DNA of 5,350 bases, from the NCBI GenBank assembly GCA_017444045.1, contig JAFSXO010000129.1, positions 1-5,350 of the forward strand, in the 5' to 3' direction. The stretch comes from a bacterium (lineage in GTDB: Bacteria; Vulcanimicrobiota; Xenobia; Xenobiales; Xenobiaceae). Positions 1 through 5,350 of the stretch are shown here, piece after piece. Positions within the stretch are counted from its first letter, which is position 1. The number at the start of each line of letters is the position of its first letter. Both the position numbers and the translations under genes were made by a program. The notes beneath the pieces are model-generated. The model saw only the letters and a program-made list of their open reading frames with translations, had not been told where the DNA came from and made no database searches.

Positions 1-856
1 GCTTAAAGATGTTCATGCCAAAAGCTTAGCGTTGGCCAACCGAGTAGTCGGTGAGGTGAGTGCGGATTTCTTTGACGATCCGCTCTGGCTCCCTCATATT
101 CCCAAAGCGGTTCTGCAGGAGAGCGCGCTGCTGAACCTTATCAATGCGGTTATGGCTGAAAACAGCGGGGCCGATGTGTCAATGTCGGCGGTTTTCGATG
201 AAAACTCCAACCTGAAAGCCGGGCCGTTTCATTACAAGGATGCCTGCCGGATTTATCGCTATGACAATACGCTGATGGCGGTTAAAGTGACTGGGGCGCA
301 GCTGAAAAACATTATGGAGCGCTTTAGCGGAAGCTTTTTCAATGCGCCTAAGCCTGGGGATGTAACCATCTCCTTTAATCCCAATATGCGTCTGTACGAA
401 TACGATGCCTTTTATGGGCTGAATTATGTGATCGACATATCGCGTCCTATCGGCAAGCGCATAGTCAGCGTTGTTTACAAGGGCAAGCCTTTGGCTGTCG
501 ATGACGAATTGGTGCTGGCCTGCAACAATTACCGCTATGGCCAGATGGTGCAGGAGAAGCTGATTAATGCCGATGATGTGGTGTACGATTCAGCTGACAG
601 CGGAGATAACAGCACTATACGCGATATGATAGCGGCATATATCGCTAAAGCTAAGCAGATATCACCGCAGCTGTACGGCAGCTGGCGTATCGTTGGCTAC
701 GATTATAGCGATCCCCAGGCTAGTTTGGTATGGCAGATGGTGCGGGAGGGACGGCTGGCTGTTCCCTGCTCGGATAATGGGCGGGCCGTAAACAGTCGGT
801 CTCTGAACGCTGAAGAGCTTAGGCAGCAGCACATTTTGCCTCCGCTGAATAAGTAA
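1..856 (+). CDS. 5'-nucleotidase / 2',3'-cyclic-nucleotide phosphodiesterase family protein, C-terminal part (5' end outside window)
   Basis: The reading frame is open from base 2 to the TAA at 854-856, so this is the end of a longer gene; the TTG at 32 is internal. The visible ~284 residues match the C-terminal substrate-binding domain of the UshA/CpdB/YfkN family, which in related enzymes dephosphorylates nucleotides outside the cytoplasm. Recognisable pieces are the segment around DVSMSAVF followed by YRYDNTLMAVKVTGAQL (YDNT at 260-271), FYGLNYVIDISRPIGKRI from 410, NNYR at 524-535, and DNSTIRDMIAAYI near 610-645. The N-terminal metallophosphatase domain with the catalytic metal ligands must lie upstream and cannot be judged. 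The Gly-rich run that often follows NNYR is replaced by YGQM. No C-terminal anchor or sorting signal is seen; the protein ends in a polar tail. Family assignment is firm; the exact substrate is unknown. Confidence 0.9.
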   Translation, partial: LKDVHAKSLALANRVVGEVSADFFDDPLWLPHIPKAVLQESALLNLINAVMAENSGADVSMSAVFDENSNLKAGPFHYKDACRIYRYDNTLMAVKVTGAQLKNIMERFSGSFFNAPKPGDVTISFNPNMRLYEYDAFYGLNYVIDISRPIGKRIVSVVYKGKPLAVDDELVLACNNYRYGQMVQEKLINADDVVYDSADSGDNSTIRDMIAAYIAKAKQISPQLYGSWRIVGYDYSDPQASLVWQMVREGRLAVPCSDNGRAVNSRSLNAEELRQQHILPPLNK

Positions 857-898
857 GGTCTGCTGAGTGCTTTCGCAGGATGGCATAGGCAGCGGTAT

Positions 899-926
899 TT
901 GTCAGTTTTGGTGTTGTTTCTATAAT
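899..926 (+). promoter_or_regulatory. candidate sigma-70 promoter overlapping the start of the SGNH-like gene
   Basis: TTGTCA at 899-904 matches the -35 consensus in five of six bases, and TATAAT at 921-926 is a perfect -10 hexamer, 16 bases apart. This is the best promoter-like pair I found in the window. The -10 overlaps the ATG at 925-927, so transcription would begin near 932-934, after that codon. Either the real translation start is further in, or the gene is also read from an upstream transcript, or the match is chance. Confidence 0.45.
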
Positions 927-1914
927 GGGTAGGTGCGGTTTGTTTAAGCGTGCGGTAAAATGGCTGGCAGCAGTGTTGGCCTGCATAGTGGCGCTGGGAA
1001 TAGTCGGGGAAATCTATTTGCGTTTCAAAGGCTATCCTGTTGCTGAGCACTATATCGACGATCCCGTACTTTTTTGGTCGCCAAAAGCTGGGGCTAAGCC
1101 TAGTGAAGAAGATGCATCGGTTAATGAAACAATAGGCGTTAACGGTATGCGTGTCAGCCGTCCCGATCCTGGATATAGCAAACGCTATAGAGTGGCGATC
1201 AGCGGATGTTCTTATACCTTTGGCATGGGTGTTGCCGATAAGGATACCTATGTGTGGAAGCTGGGCGAGCTGTGCCCTGAGGCTGATTTTGACAATCTTG
1301 GAGTCAAAGGCTATGGACCGTACCGCAGCTATCTGCGCCTGTGCCGTTATTTAGAAAGACAGAAATACGATTTGGTTGTCTATGCGATGCAGGACAATCA
1401 TATCGATCGCGATTCTTTCGCGCATCAGACTTTCAGCAGTCAGCAAAAACAATCCGATCTGATAGTGCTGCCCTTCGTGGAAATGCGCGCGCCAGGCGAG
1501 TTCGTTATGCATAATGCCCGTATGGCTGTCTGGCCTGGCGATACTAAGTCACGCCTGATCAATTTTCTGCGCAATTTCTGTCTTTCCATGGAAGTGCGCA
1601 TGCAGCGTGTGCCCAGCGAAGAAGAGAAAAAGGAGATATTCGCCTATATTATCAATCAGATGGCGGCTGTGTCCAAACAGCATGGCGCAAAATTCGTTCT
1701 GGCGGTGCTAAACCGCAATCCAGTGCCTAAGTCGCTTTTTTCTAGCGATGTCGATATTATCGATATCGCATATAAGAATGGTGAGGAGCTGGACGATTCG
1801 GAACGCGTAGGGGGCAAGCCCAACAACCATCCCAATGCCTCTGTGCATGATTTTTGGGCTCATGCTCTGGCGGCCAAGCTGCGCGAGCATGGCTATTTTA
1901 ATGGCAGTAAATAG
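925..1914 (+). CDS. membrane-anchored SGNH/GDSL-hydrolase-like protein
   Basis: 329 residues from the ATG at 925. A short basic N-terminus is followed by a hydrophobic helix at about residues 12-30, which predicts a signal anchor or uncleaved signal with the rest outside the membrane. The body follows the SGNH order: block I ISGCSYTFGMG with putative nucleophile Ser96, block II NLGVKGYGPYRS (125-135) with the conserved Gly, block III MQDNH with Asn158, and block V NNHPN with His302. The usual Asp two residues before that His is Asn300, so the triad may be incomplete. SGNH enzymes are esterases, lipases or acyl-transfer enzymes for lipids or glycans; no substrate can be named. No Shine-Dalgarno precedes the ATG, and a -10-like TATAAT overlaps it; TTG at 940 preceded by AGG (931-933) is an alternative start that keeps the helix. 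Fold assignment is good, activity uncertain. Confidence 0.75.
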   Translation: MGRCGLFKRAVKWLAAVLACIVALGIVGEIYLRFKGYPVAEHYIDDPVLFWSPKAGAKPSEEDASVNETIGVNGMRVSRPDPGYSKRYRVAISGCSYTFGMGVADKDTYVWKLGELCPEADFDNLGVKGYGPYRSYLRLCRYLERQKYDLVVYAMQDNHIDRDSFAHQTFSSQQKQSDLIVLPFVEMRAPGEFVMHNARMAVWPGDTKSRLINFLRNFCLSMEVRMQRVPSEEEKKEIFAYIINQMAAVSKQHGAKFVLAVLNRNPVPKSLFSSDVDIIDIAYKNGEELDDSERVGGKPNNHPNASVHDFWAHALAAKLREHGYFNGSK

Positions 1915-1936
1915 GGGAATAGTATTGATAGCAGGG

Positions 1937-1951
1937 GGTTAGGGAATAACC
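1937..1951. repeat. short inverted repeat GGTTA-N5-TAACC
   Basis: A perfect 5-bp dyad (1937-1941 with 1947-1951) around a GGGAA loop lies 22 bases after the SGNH gene stop. It has no T-run after it, so it is not a standard terminator. It could be a weak RNA hairpin, a protein-binding dyad or chance. Confidence 0.25.
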
Positions 1952-1976
1952 TAGAAAGATCGCTGGATCTGTTGCA

Positions 1977-1989
1977 GGCAGACTCTGCC
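1977..1989. repeat. short inverted repeat GGCAG-ACT-CTGCC upstream of clpP
   Basis: A perfect GC-rich 5-bp dyad with a 3-base centre is followed after six bases by four T residues (1996-1999). It might act as a weak intrinsic terminator for the SGNH gene or as an operator near the clpP promoter. The stem is shorter and the T-run more distant than in a good Rho-independent terminator. Confidence 0.25.
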
Positions 1990-1991
1990 GC

Positions 1992-2019
1992 TTGCTTTTC
2001 CTATATCTTATTATTTAAT
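1992..2019 (+). promoter_or_regulatory. weak candidate promoter for clpP
   Basis: The 118-base gap before clpP becomes AT-rich at 2000-2020, as expected near a -10 element. The best spaced pair is TTGCTT (1992-1997) and TTTAAT (2014-2019), 16 apart, but it would start transcription only a few bases before the GTG and leave out the ribosome site. TATTAT at 2009-2014 is a better -10 without a matching -35. I see no CIRCE, CtsR-type or sigma-32-type element, so heat-shock control is not shown. Confidence 0.2.
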
Positions 2020-2021
2020 TC

Positions 2022-2025
2022 GGAG
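2022..2025 (+). promoter_or_regulatory. ribosome binding site of clpP (GGAG)
   Basis: GGAG lies seven bases before the GTG at 2033, good spacing for a Shine-Dalgarno. It decides the non-ATG start, since no ATG sits in a suitable place before the conserved LVPMVVEQ segment. It is the clearest ribosome site in the window. Confidence 0.7.
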
Positions 2026-2032
2026 TTTCGTA

Positions 2033-2641
2033 GTGTTTTATACTGTGCGCAATCAATTGGTGCCTATGGTCGTGGAGCAGACCTCCCGCGGGGAGCGCTC
2101 CTATGATATTTATTCCCGTTTGCTGAAGAATCGCATTATATTTGTCGGCGATGAGATCGATGACGATCTGGCCAATTTGGTCATTGCGCAGCTGCTGTAT
2201 TTGGAGCGTGAGGATCCCGATAAAGATATAGACCTCTACATAAACAGCCCCGGCGGTTCGGTTTCGGCCGGTTTAGGCATGTATGACTGCATGCAGCTGG
2301 TAAAGCCCGACGTTTCCTGTATATGTATGGGTATGGCTGCCAGCGCGGCTGCGGTGCTGCTGGCTGGAGGTGCCAAAGGCAAGCGCTTTGCCCTGCCTTA
2401 TTCCCGCATCATGATCCATCAGCCCTGGAGCGGCGGAATCTCAGGGCAGGCGACCGATATTGATATTCACGCCAAGCAGATCCTCAAAACCAGGGAGACC
2501 CTTAACCGGATTCTGGCGGAGCGCACCGGGCAGGAGTATGAGAAGATTTGCGCCGACACTGAGCGCGATTACTATATGTCCAGCCAGGAAGCCGTAGAAT
2601 ATGGAATTATAGACAAGATCATTACACGCGCTGAGCGCTAA
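2033..2641 (+). CDS. clpP: ATP-dependent Clp protease proteolytic subunit ClpP
   Basis: 202 residues, the usual ClpP length, from a GTG start. ClpP forms the double-heptamer serine peptidase chamber that works with ClpX/ClpA/ClpC ATPases in the cytoplasm. Residues 1-8 form a short leader before LVPMVVEQTSRGER, the start of mature ClpP in relatives. The catalytic triad is complete: Ser104 in GMAASAAAV, His129 in MIHQP and Asp179 in DTERD. The handle segment GQATDIDIHAKQIL and the oxyanion-side motif NSPGGSVSAG are also present. Two details depart from common ClpP: the nucleophile is followed by Ala-Ala-Ala rather than Met-Gly-Ala, and the loop after His129 (PWSGGISGQ) is one residue longer than in E. 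coli. Both are compatible with activity. coaW follows after 21 bases, so the two are probably on one transcript. No clpX or tig gene is adjacent in the window. Confidence 0.97.
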   Translation: MFYTVRNQLVPMVVEQTSRGERSYDIYSRLLKNRIIFVGDEIDDDLANLVIAQLLYLEREDPDKDIDLYINSPGGSVSAGLGMYDCMQLVKPDVSCICMGMAASAAAVLLAGGAKGKRFALPYSRIMIHQPWSGGISGQATDIDIHAKQILKTRETLNRILAERTGQEYEKICADTERDYYMSSQEAVEYGIIDKIITRAER

Positions 2642-2662
2642 GCTCTCCAGGATGGGATAAAC

Positions 2663-3526
2663 ATGTTCAAGTCCTTGTTTCAGGTAAGTGGCAGCCGCAG
2701 GCCGGTCGCGTGCGGTATCGAGGCCGGTATTACTCTGGTTAAAATAGCGCTTCGCGATGCCGAGGGCAGTCTGCGCTGTTTCTTCGTCCGCTATCCGGAG
2801 CTGGGATCGATTCTGACATCGCTCAGCAATCTCGAATTGCGCACCATCGGAGTAACGGGACGCGGGGCGGTATCCATAAAGAATAAGCTGCGCGATCGGG
2901 TGATAAAAATTAACGAGTTCGTCGCCTGCGGAGCTGGCGCGCGCTATTTAATGAAAACCCAGCAGGGCGATCATAATGAGCCTTTTGTGCTGGTAGATGT
3001 GGGCACCGGTACCTCGATAATGGCCGTGAAGGGTACTAAGGTTACCCGTTTGGGAGGCACCGCCCTCGGAGGCGGAACCCTGGTTGGCCTGGGGCGAATT
3101 ATGACTAAGCGCAATCTCAATTACAGCGATCTTTGCGAGATAGCCAACCGCGGGGTGCGCTCGAAGATAGACCTGCAGGTGCGCGATGTTTATGAGGCCG
3201 GCGAGATCAATATCTCTCCTAATTTCACGGCGTCTAACTTCGGCAAGGTGGCCTTAGGCGGAATCGAAGCCAGCGAAGAGGCCGACTGGATTATGGGCCT
3301 AATCGGATTGATCGGCGAGAATATAGCCCTTTTGGCGTGCAGCCTGGCAGAGAACGCCGAATGTCTGCAGCTTTGCTACGGCGGAGCTACCCTGCGCAAC
3401 ATACCGGCGCTGACAGAGGTGCTGCTGGAAAGCACTCAGTGCATGGGCAAGCGCGCTCTTATACTGCCGCACTGCGAGTATCTGGGCGCTTTGGGCGCTC
3501 TCGATCTCAGCAGCCAGACCGAGTAA
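2663..3526 (+). CDS. coaW: type II (fumble-like) pantothenate kinase
   Basis: 287 residues, close to the ~267 of the Staphylococcus aureus enzyme. The family phosphorylates pantothenate with ATP, the first step of coenzyme A synthesis, and belongs to the ASKHA fold. Visible in order: phosphate-1 segment GIEAGITLVKI (18-28), TGRGAV (65-70), NEFVA with Glu85 at the catalytic-base position, VDVGTGTS (111-118), LGGTALGGGTLVGLG (130-144), the type II hallmark KIDLQVRDVY with NFTASNFGKV (168-196), and LGALGAL near the C-terminus. The N-terminal motif is normally DAGGT; here it is EAGIT, a change at a nucleotide/metal-binding site that could lower or alter activity. The first ~14 residues extend beyond the short bacterial enzymes. 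The ATG is preceded by the purine-rich AGGATGGGA (2649-2657). It lies 21 bases after clpP. Family call is strong; activity is inferred. Confidence 0.9.
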   Translation: MFKSLFQVSGSRRPVACGIEAGITLVKIALRDAEGSLRCFFVRYPELGSILTSLSNLELRTIGVTGRGAVSIKNKLRDRVIKINEFVACGAGARYLMKTQQGDHNEPFVLVDVGTGTSIMAVKGTKVTRLGGTALGGGTLVGLGRIMTKRNLNYSDLCEIANRGVRSKIDLQVRDVYEAGEINISPNFTASNFGKVALGGIEASEEADWIMGLIGLIGENIALLACSLAENAECLQLCYGGATLRNIPALTEVLLESTQCMGKRALILPHCEYLGALGALDLSSQTE

Positions 3527-3539
3527 TTTGCTGCTGGGA
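3505..3539 (+). other. hairpin enclosing the coaW stop codon
   Basis: TCTCAGCAGC (3505-3514) pairs with GCTGCTGGGA (3530-3539) over ten positions including one G-T wobble. The 15-base loop contains the TAA at 3524-3526. No T-run follows, so it is not a typical intrinsic terminator. It could protect the 3' end of a processed clpP-coaW transcript or reduce read-through; it may also be accidental because half of it is coding. Confidence 0.4.
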
Positions 3540-3571
3540 GGCTCCGCAGAGGCTGCTGCGTATGCCAGGAC

Positions 3572-3673
3572 GCTGTCCTATTTGTTTGGGGACAGCAGAC
3601 GGATAAGGCGTGTCCCTATGGGGAGAGCGGCCTTTGTCGTGAGGCCTTTGCTGTAGGCAGTCGGCAAAAGGGC
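3572..3673 (+). other. intergenic region with competing inverted repeats, function unknown
   Basis: The 177 bases between coaW and the site-2 protease gene hold no convincing gene. GCTGTCC (3572-3578) pairs with GGACAGC (3590-3596). GGGACA (3589-3594) could instead pair with TGTCCC (3611-3616), whose TCCC can in turn pair with GGGA (3621-3624). A direct repeat GGCCTTTG occurs at 3629-3636 and 3643-3650, and the second copy can pair with GCAAAAGG at 3664-3671 with one bulge. Overlapping, mutually exclusive stems are seen in attenuators and other cis-acting leaders, but I recognise no known riboswitch and no T-run terminator. A structured 5' leader of the protease operon is a guess. Confidence 0.3.
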
Positions 3674-3703
3674 ATACAACGGTGATGTGGAATTAAGCTG
3701 GCG

Positions 3704-4351
3704 ATGTTATTTCCTTATATTTTAGCCTTCATTTTTTGCGCCTGCTCGATTCTTTTGGCGTTTGCTGTTCACGAACTGGCGCACGGATATATGGCCACGG
3801 CGCTGGGCGATCCTACGCCTAAGTATGATGGCCGCCTTACTCTGAATCCCATTAAGCATCTCGATTGGGTTGGGGCTCTGGCGCTTATGCTGAGCCTGAT
3901 GCTGACCGGCGGCAGAATAGTAGTCGGCTGGGGAAAGCCGGTGCGCTACAGCACAGAAGCTATGCGCTCGCCGATAACCGATGGCGCTATCGTGGCCTTG
4001 GCCGGTCCGCTGAGCAATTTTTTTCTGGCTCTCTGCGCCGGTCTGCCCGTTAAATTTGGCCTGCTAGCTTCGTTCCCTGTTATCGTATCTGCCTGCACTA
4101 TTTTTGCCGGCGTTAACATTGCGCTGTTTATATTTAATATGATCCCCTTCCCTCCGCTTGACGGCTGGAAAATCGTTCAGGCCATAGTGCCGGCTTCGGT
4201 CGCCTATAGGATGAAGGATGCCGAAAACAGCTGGGGCATGGTGCCGCTTTACATCCTGATGGTGGCTGTTTATGTTTTCGGGTCATATACGCTGGGGCCC
4301 ATCTATCGCCTTTTTATGGAAGTGCTGGTTGGGCGCATGCCTATGAATTAA
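3704..4351 (+). CDS. site-2 protease family (M50) intramembrane metalloprotease
   Basis: 215 residues, very hydrophobic, with about five predicted membrane helices (roughly 5-27, 54-70, 91-112, 121-145, 176-198). The zinc site is complete: HELAH (His23, Glu24, His27) in the first helix and NMIPFPPLDG with Asp153 as third ligand. The companion NPIKHLDWVG (48-57) is typical of the short, PDZ-less M50 group found next to scpA in many bacteria. Members cut membrane-embedded substrates or small membrane proteins; no substrate is visible here. An in-frame stop at 3683-3685 and no other ATG between support the ATG at 3704. The Shine-Dalgarno is weak. The gene ends nine bases before scpA, so the two are probably co-transcribed, though a shared function is unproven. 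Confidence 0.92.
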   Translation: MLFPYILAFIFCACSILLAFAVHELAHGYMATALGDPTPKYDGRLTLNPIKHLDWVGALALMLSLMLTGGRIVVGWGKPVRYSTEAMRSPITDGAIVALAGPLSNFFLALCAGLPVKFGLLASFPVIVSACTIFAGVNIALFIFNMIPFPPLDGWKIVQAIVPASVAYRMKDAENSWGMVPLYILMVAVYVFGSYTLGPIYRLFMEVLVGRMPMN

Positions 4352-4360
4352 TAACGCGCT

Positions 4361-5131
4361 ATGGAAATAGCCGGCTCAGCCTATAAGGTCCAGCTTGCTC
4401 AGTTTGAAGGGCCTCTCGATCTGCTGCTGCATCTGGTGCAGAGCGCCAAGCTCAGTCTTACGGAAATATCGCTAGCCCAGGTGGCCCATCAGTATTTCGT
4501 CTATATCGAAAATATGCCTCAGCTCGATGTGGAAGCCGAGAGCTCTTATCTGGTCGTCTTTGCGCAGCTGCTGGAGCTGAAATCGCGCAAGCTGCTGCCT
4601 TATGAAGCCGAGGAAGAAGACAGCGCATGCGCTGACAGTCCTGGCATCTGGGGAGAATACGGCGAGGCAGCGGAAAAGTCTCTGATTAAAAAATTAGCTG
4701 ATTATGCGGTGATTAAAGATGCTGCTGTGTGGCTTAGCCGCCGCGAGGAGCACAGCTTGTCCTGCTATCCGCGCCCGCTGCCCATGACGGCTGGCGGCCC
4801 TCCCGAATTAGAGGCAGACCTTAATGCTCTGGTGCGGACTATGCGCCGTTTGGAGCGCACCTCGCGCGCTCCCAGAAAGCCTGTTTCGGTAGCTAAGGCC
4901 GTGCTGTCTGTACCCGAGCGCATCGAGCAGCTGTGGCAGATCCTTTCCGGCCGTTCCCAGGCTAGCTTTGCCGATCTGCTGGGCAGCAGTCCGACCCGGG
5001 ATCTGCTGATAGTAACCTTTTTGGCGCTTCTTGAGCTGGCCAAGGAGCGGAAGATCATTCTCTCGCAGGAGAAAACCGCGGGCGAAATCTGTATTCGAAA
5101 AGTATGCGAAAATGACCGACAATTGGAATGA
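4361..5131 (+). CDS. scpA: segregation and condensation protein A (kleisin subunit of SMC-ScpAB)
   Basis: 256 residues, normal length for ScpA. As a kleisin, it bridges the head and neck of the SMC dimer and binds ScpB, helping to condense and separate chromosomes. The hallmark FEGPLDLLLHLV is at 15-26, and the N-terminal SMC-neck-binding helical region continues to FAQLLELKSRKLLP (67-80). A variable acidic linker EAEEEDSACAD (82-92) follows. The C-terminal winged-helix part is marked by VPERIEQLWQIL (184-195), then SFADLLG and VTFLALLELAKERKIILSQ (218-236). The ATG follows the M50 gene by nine bases without a visible Shine-Dalgarno, which suggests translational coupling. Its last 20 bases overlap the next gene in another frame. 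Confidence 0.95.
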   Translation: MEIAGSAYKVQLAQFEGPLDLLLHLVQSAKLSLTEISLAQVAHQYFVYIENMPQLDVEAESSYLVVFAQLLELKSRKLLPYEAEEEDSACADSPGIWGEYGEAAEKSLIKKLADYAVIKDAAVWLSRREEHSLSCYPRPLPMTAGGPPELEADLNALVRTMRRLERTSRAPRKPVSVAKAVLSVPERIEQLWQILSGRSQASFADLLGSSPTRDLLIVTFLALLELAKERKIILSQEKTAGEICIRKVCENDRQLE

Positions 5132-5350
5132 TTTATCTAGCGATGAGATATCGGTAAAGCTGATAGAGCAGCTTTCGTCCATGATGCCAGGCGGAGCAGA
5201 GGCGCTGAGCAGTGCCATAGAGGCATATTCTGAGCAGTCAGCGGATTGCTGCAGCTCTGAGCCAGGCGCAGACGCTTCAGACTGCCGCCCGCAGGCCTCC
5301 GCGTTTGAATCGGAGCCGGCTGACGCTGGTCTGGATGGCTGCGCTTCAGA
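5112..5350 (+). CDS. start of a downstream gene, probably scpB (3' end outside window)
   Basis: From the ATG at 5112 a frame stays open to the window end, giving 79 residues (MTDNWNDLSSDEISVKLIEQ and on). It overlaps the scpA end by 20 bases in the +1 frame, the tight coupling usual for scpA-scpB pairs. The first ~40 residues look helical (KLIEQLSSMM, AEALSSAIEAYSEQ). The rest is acidic, rich in Ser, Ala and Glu, with five Cys, and has an imperfect repeat of SEP-x-ADA. The usual N-terminal ScpB winged-helix sequence (ALLF-x-SGEPL type) is not visible. ScpB is therefore inferred only from position; an ScpB with a long disordered extension or an unrelated coupled gene are both possible. An alternative ATG lies at 5181. 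Confidence 0.6.
   Translation, partial: MTDNWNDLSSDEISVKLIEQLSSMMPGGAEALSSAIEAYSEQSADCCSSEPGADASDCRPQASAFESEPADAGLDGCAS

Noticed and set aside
32..34. TTG as the true start of the nucleotidase gene.
   Set aside because: The same frame is open to the window edge, with family-like sequence before it, and the catalytic domain of the family must be upstream.
703..1050. A 115-codon minus-strand frame across the gap between the nucleotidase and SGNH genes.
   Set aside because: It opposes two recognisable genes, its product is rich in Arg, Cys and His like a shadow frame, and I see no motif.
1921..1952. Promoter with TTGATA at 1925-1930 as -35.
   Set aside because: No acceptable -10 hexamer lies 16-18 bases downstream; the best, TAACCT, matches only three of six bases.
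3572..3596. Intrinsic terminator after coaW.
   Set aside because: The 7-bp stem is perfect but has an 11-base loop and no T-run after it, so it was reported only as part of a structured region.
3337..3606. An 89-codon + frame overlapping the end of coaW and ending in MPGRCPICLGTADG, with a CxxC pair.
   Set aside because: Most of it lies inside the well-supported coaW gene in another frame, and the Arg-rich composition is that of an out-of-frame reading. The 14-codon tail from 3562 has no ribosome site and is too short to support.
4808..5218. A 136-codon minus-strand frame across the scpA / downstream gene junction.
   Set aside because: It is antisense to scpA, whose family motifs are clear, and its translation shows no recognisable domain.

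Overview
The window looks like an ordinary chromosomal stretch of a bacterium of moderate GC content. All recognisable genes lie on the + strand, are closely spaced and encode typical bacterial proteins: ClpP, a type II (fumble-like) pantothenate kinase, a short site-2 protease and ScpA. The phylum cannot be fixed from the sequence. The site-2 protease–ScpA order and the YfkN-like nucleotidase domain recall Firmicutes and other anaerobic lineages. The ClpP active-site segment (GMAAS rather than GQAAS) and the poor Shine-Dalgarno sequences before several genes argue against a typical Bacillus-like genome.

Layout: (1) bases 1-856 hold the 3' part of a 5'-nucleotidase / 2',3'-cyclic phosphodiesterase gene whose start lies outside the window. 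(2) 925-1914 encodes a membrane-anchored SGNH-hydrolase-like protein. A near-consensus sigma-70 promoter overlaps its apparent start codon, and one catalytic acid appears to be replaced by Asn. (3) 1915-2032 is an intergenic stretch with two small dyads and an AT-rich segment before clpP. (4) 2033-2641 clpP and 2663-3526 coaW are 21 bases apart and probably co-transcribed. A 10-bp hairpin holds the coaW stop codon in its loop. (5) 3527-3703 is a 177-base non-coding stretch with several inverted repeats that compete for the same bases. (6) 3704-4351 site-2 protease, 4361-5131 scpA and 5112-5350 (start of a third gene, probably scpB with an unusual acidic N-terminal region) form a tight cluster with a 9-base gap and then a 20-base overlap.

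Functionally the region combines nucleotide salvage, an envelope-associated esterase-like protein, cytosolic proteolysis, the first step of coenzyme A synthesis, intramembrane proteolysis and chromosome condensation. Only the ScpA/ScpB pair has an obvious shared job, as kleisin and partner of SMC. I found no mobile element, CRISPR array, tRNA or rRNA, and no clear new multi-gene system. The points most worth a second look are the promoter/start overlap at 899-927, the altered catalytic motifs in the SGNH protein and the pantothenate kinase, and the structured 3505-3673 region.
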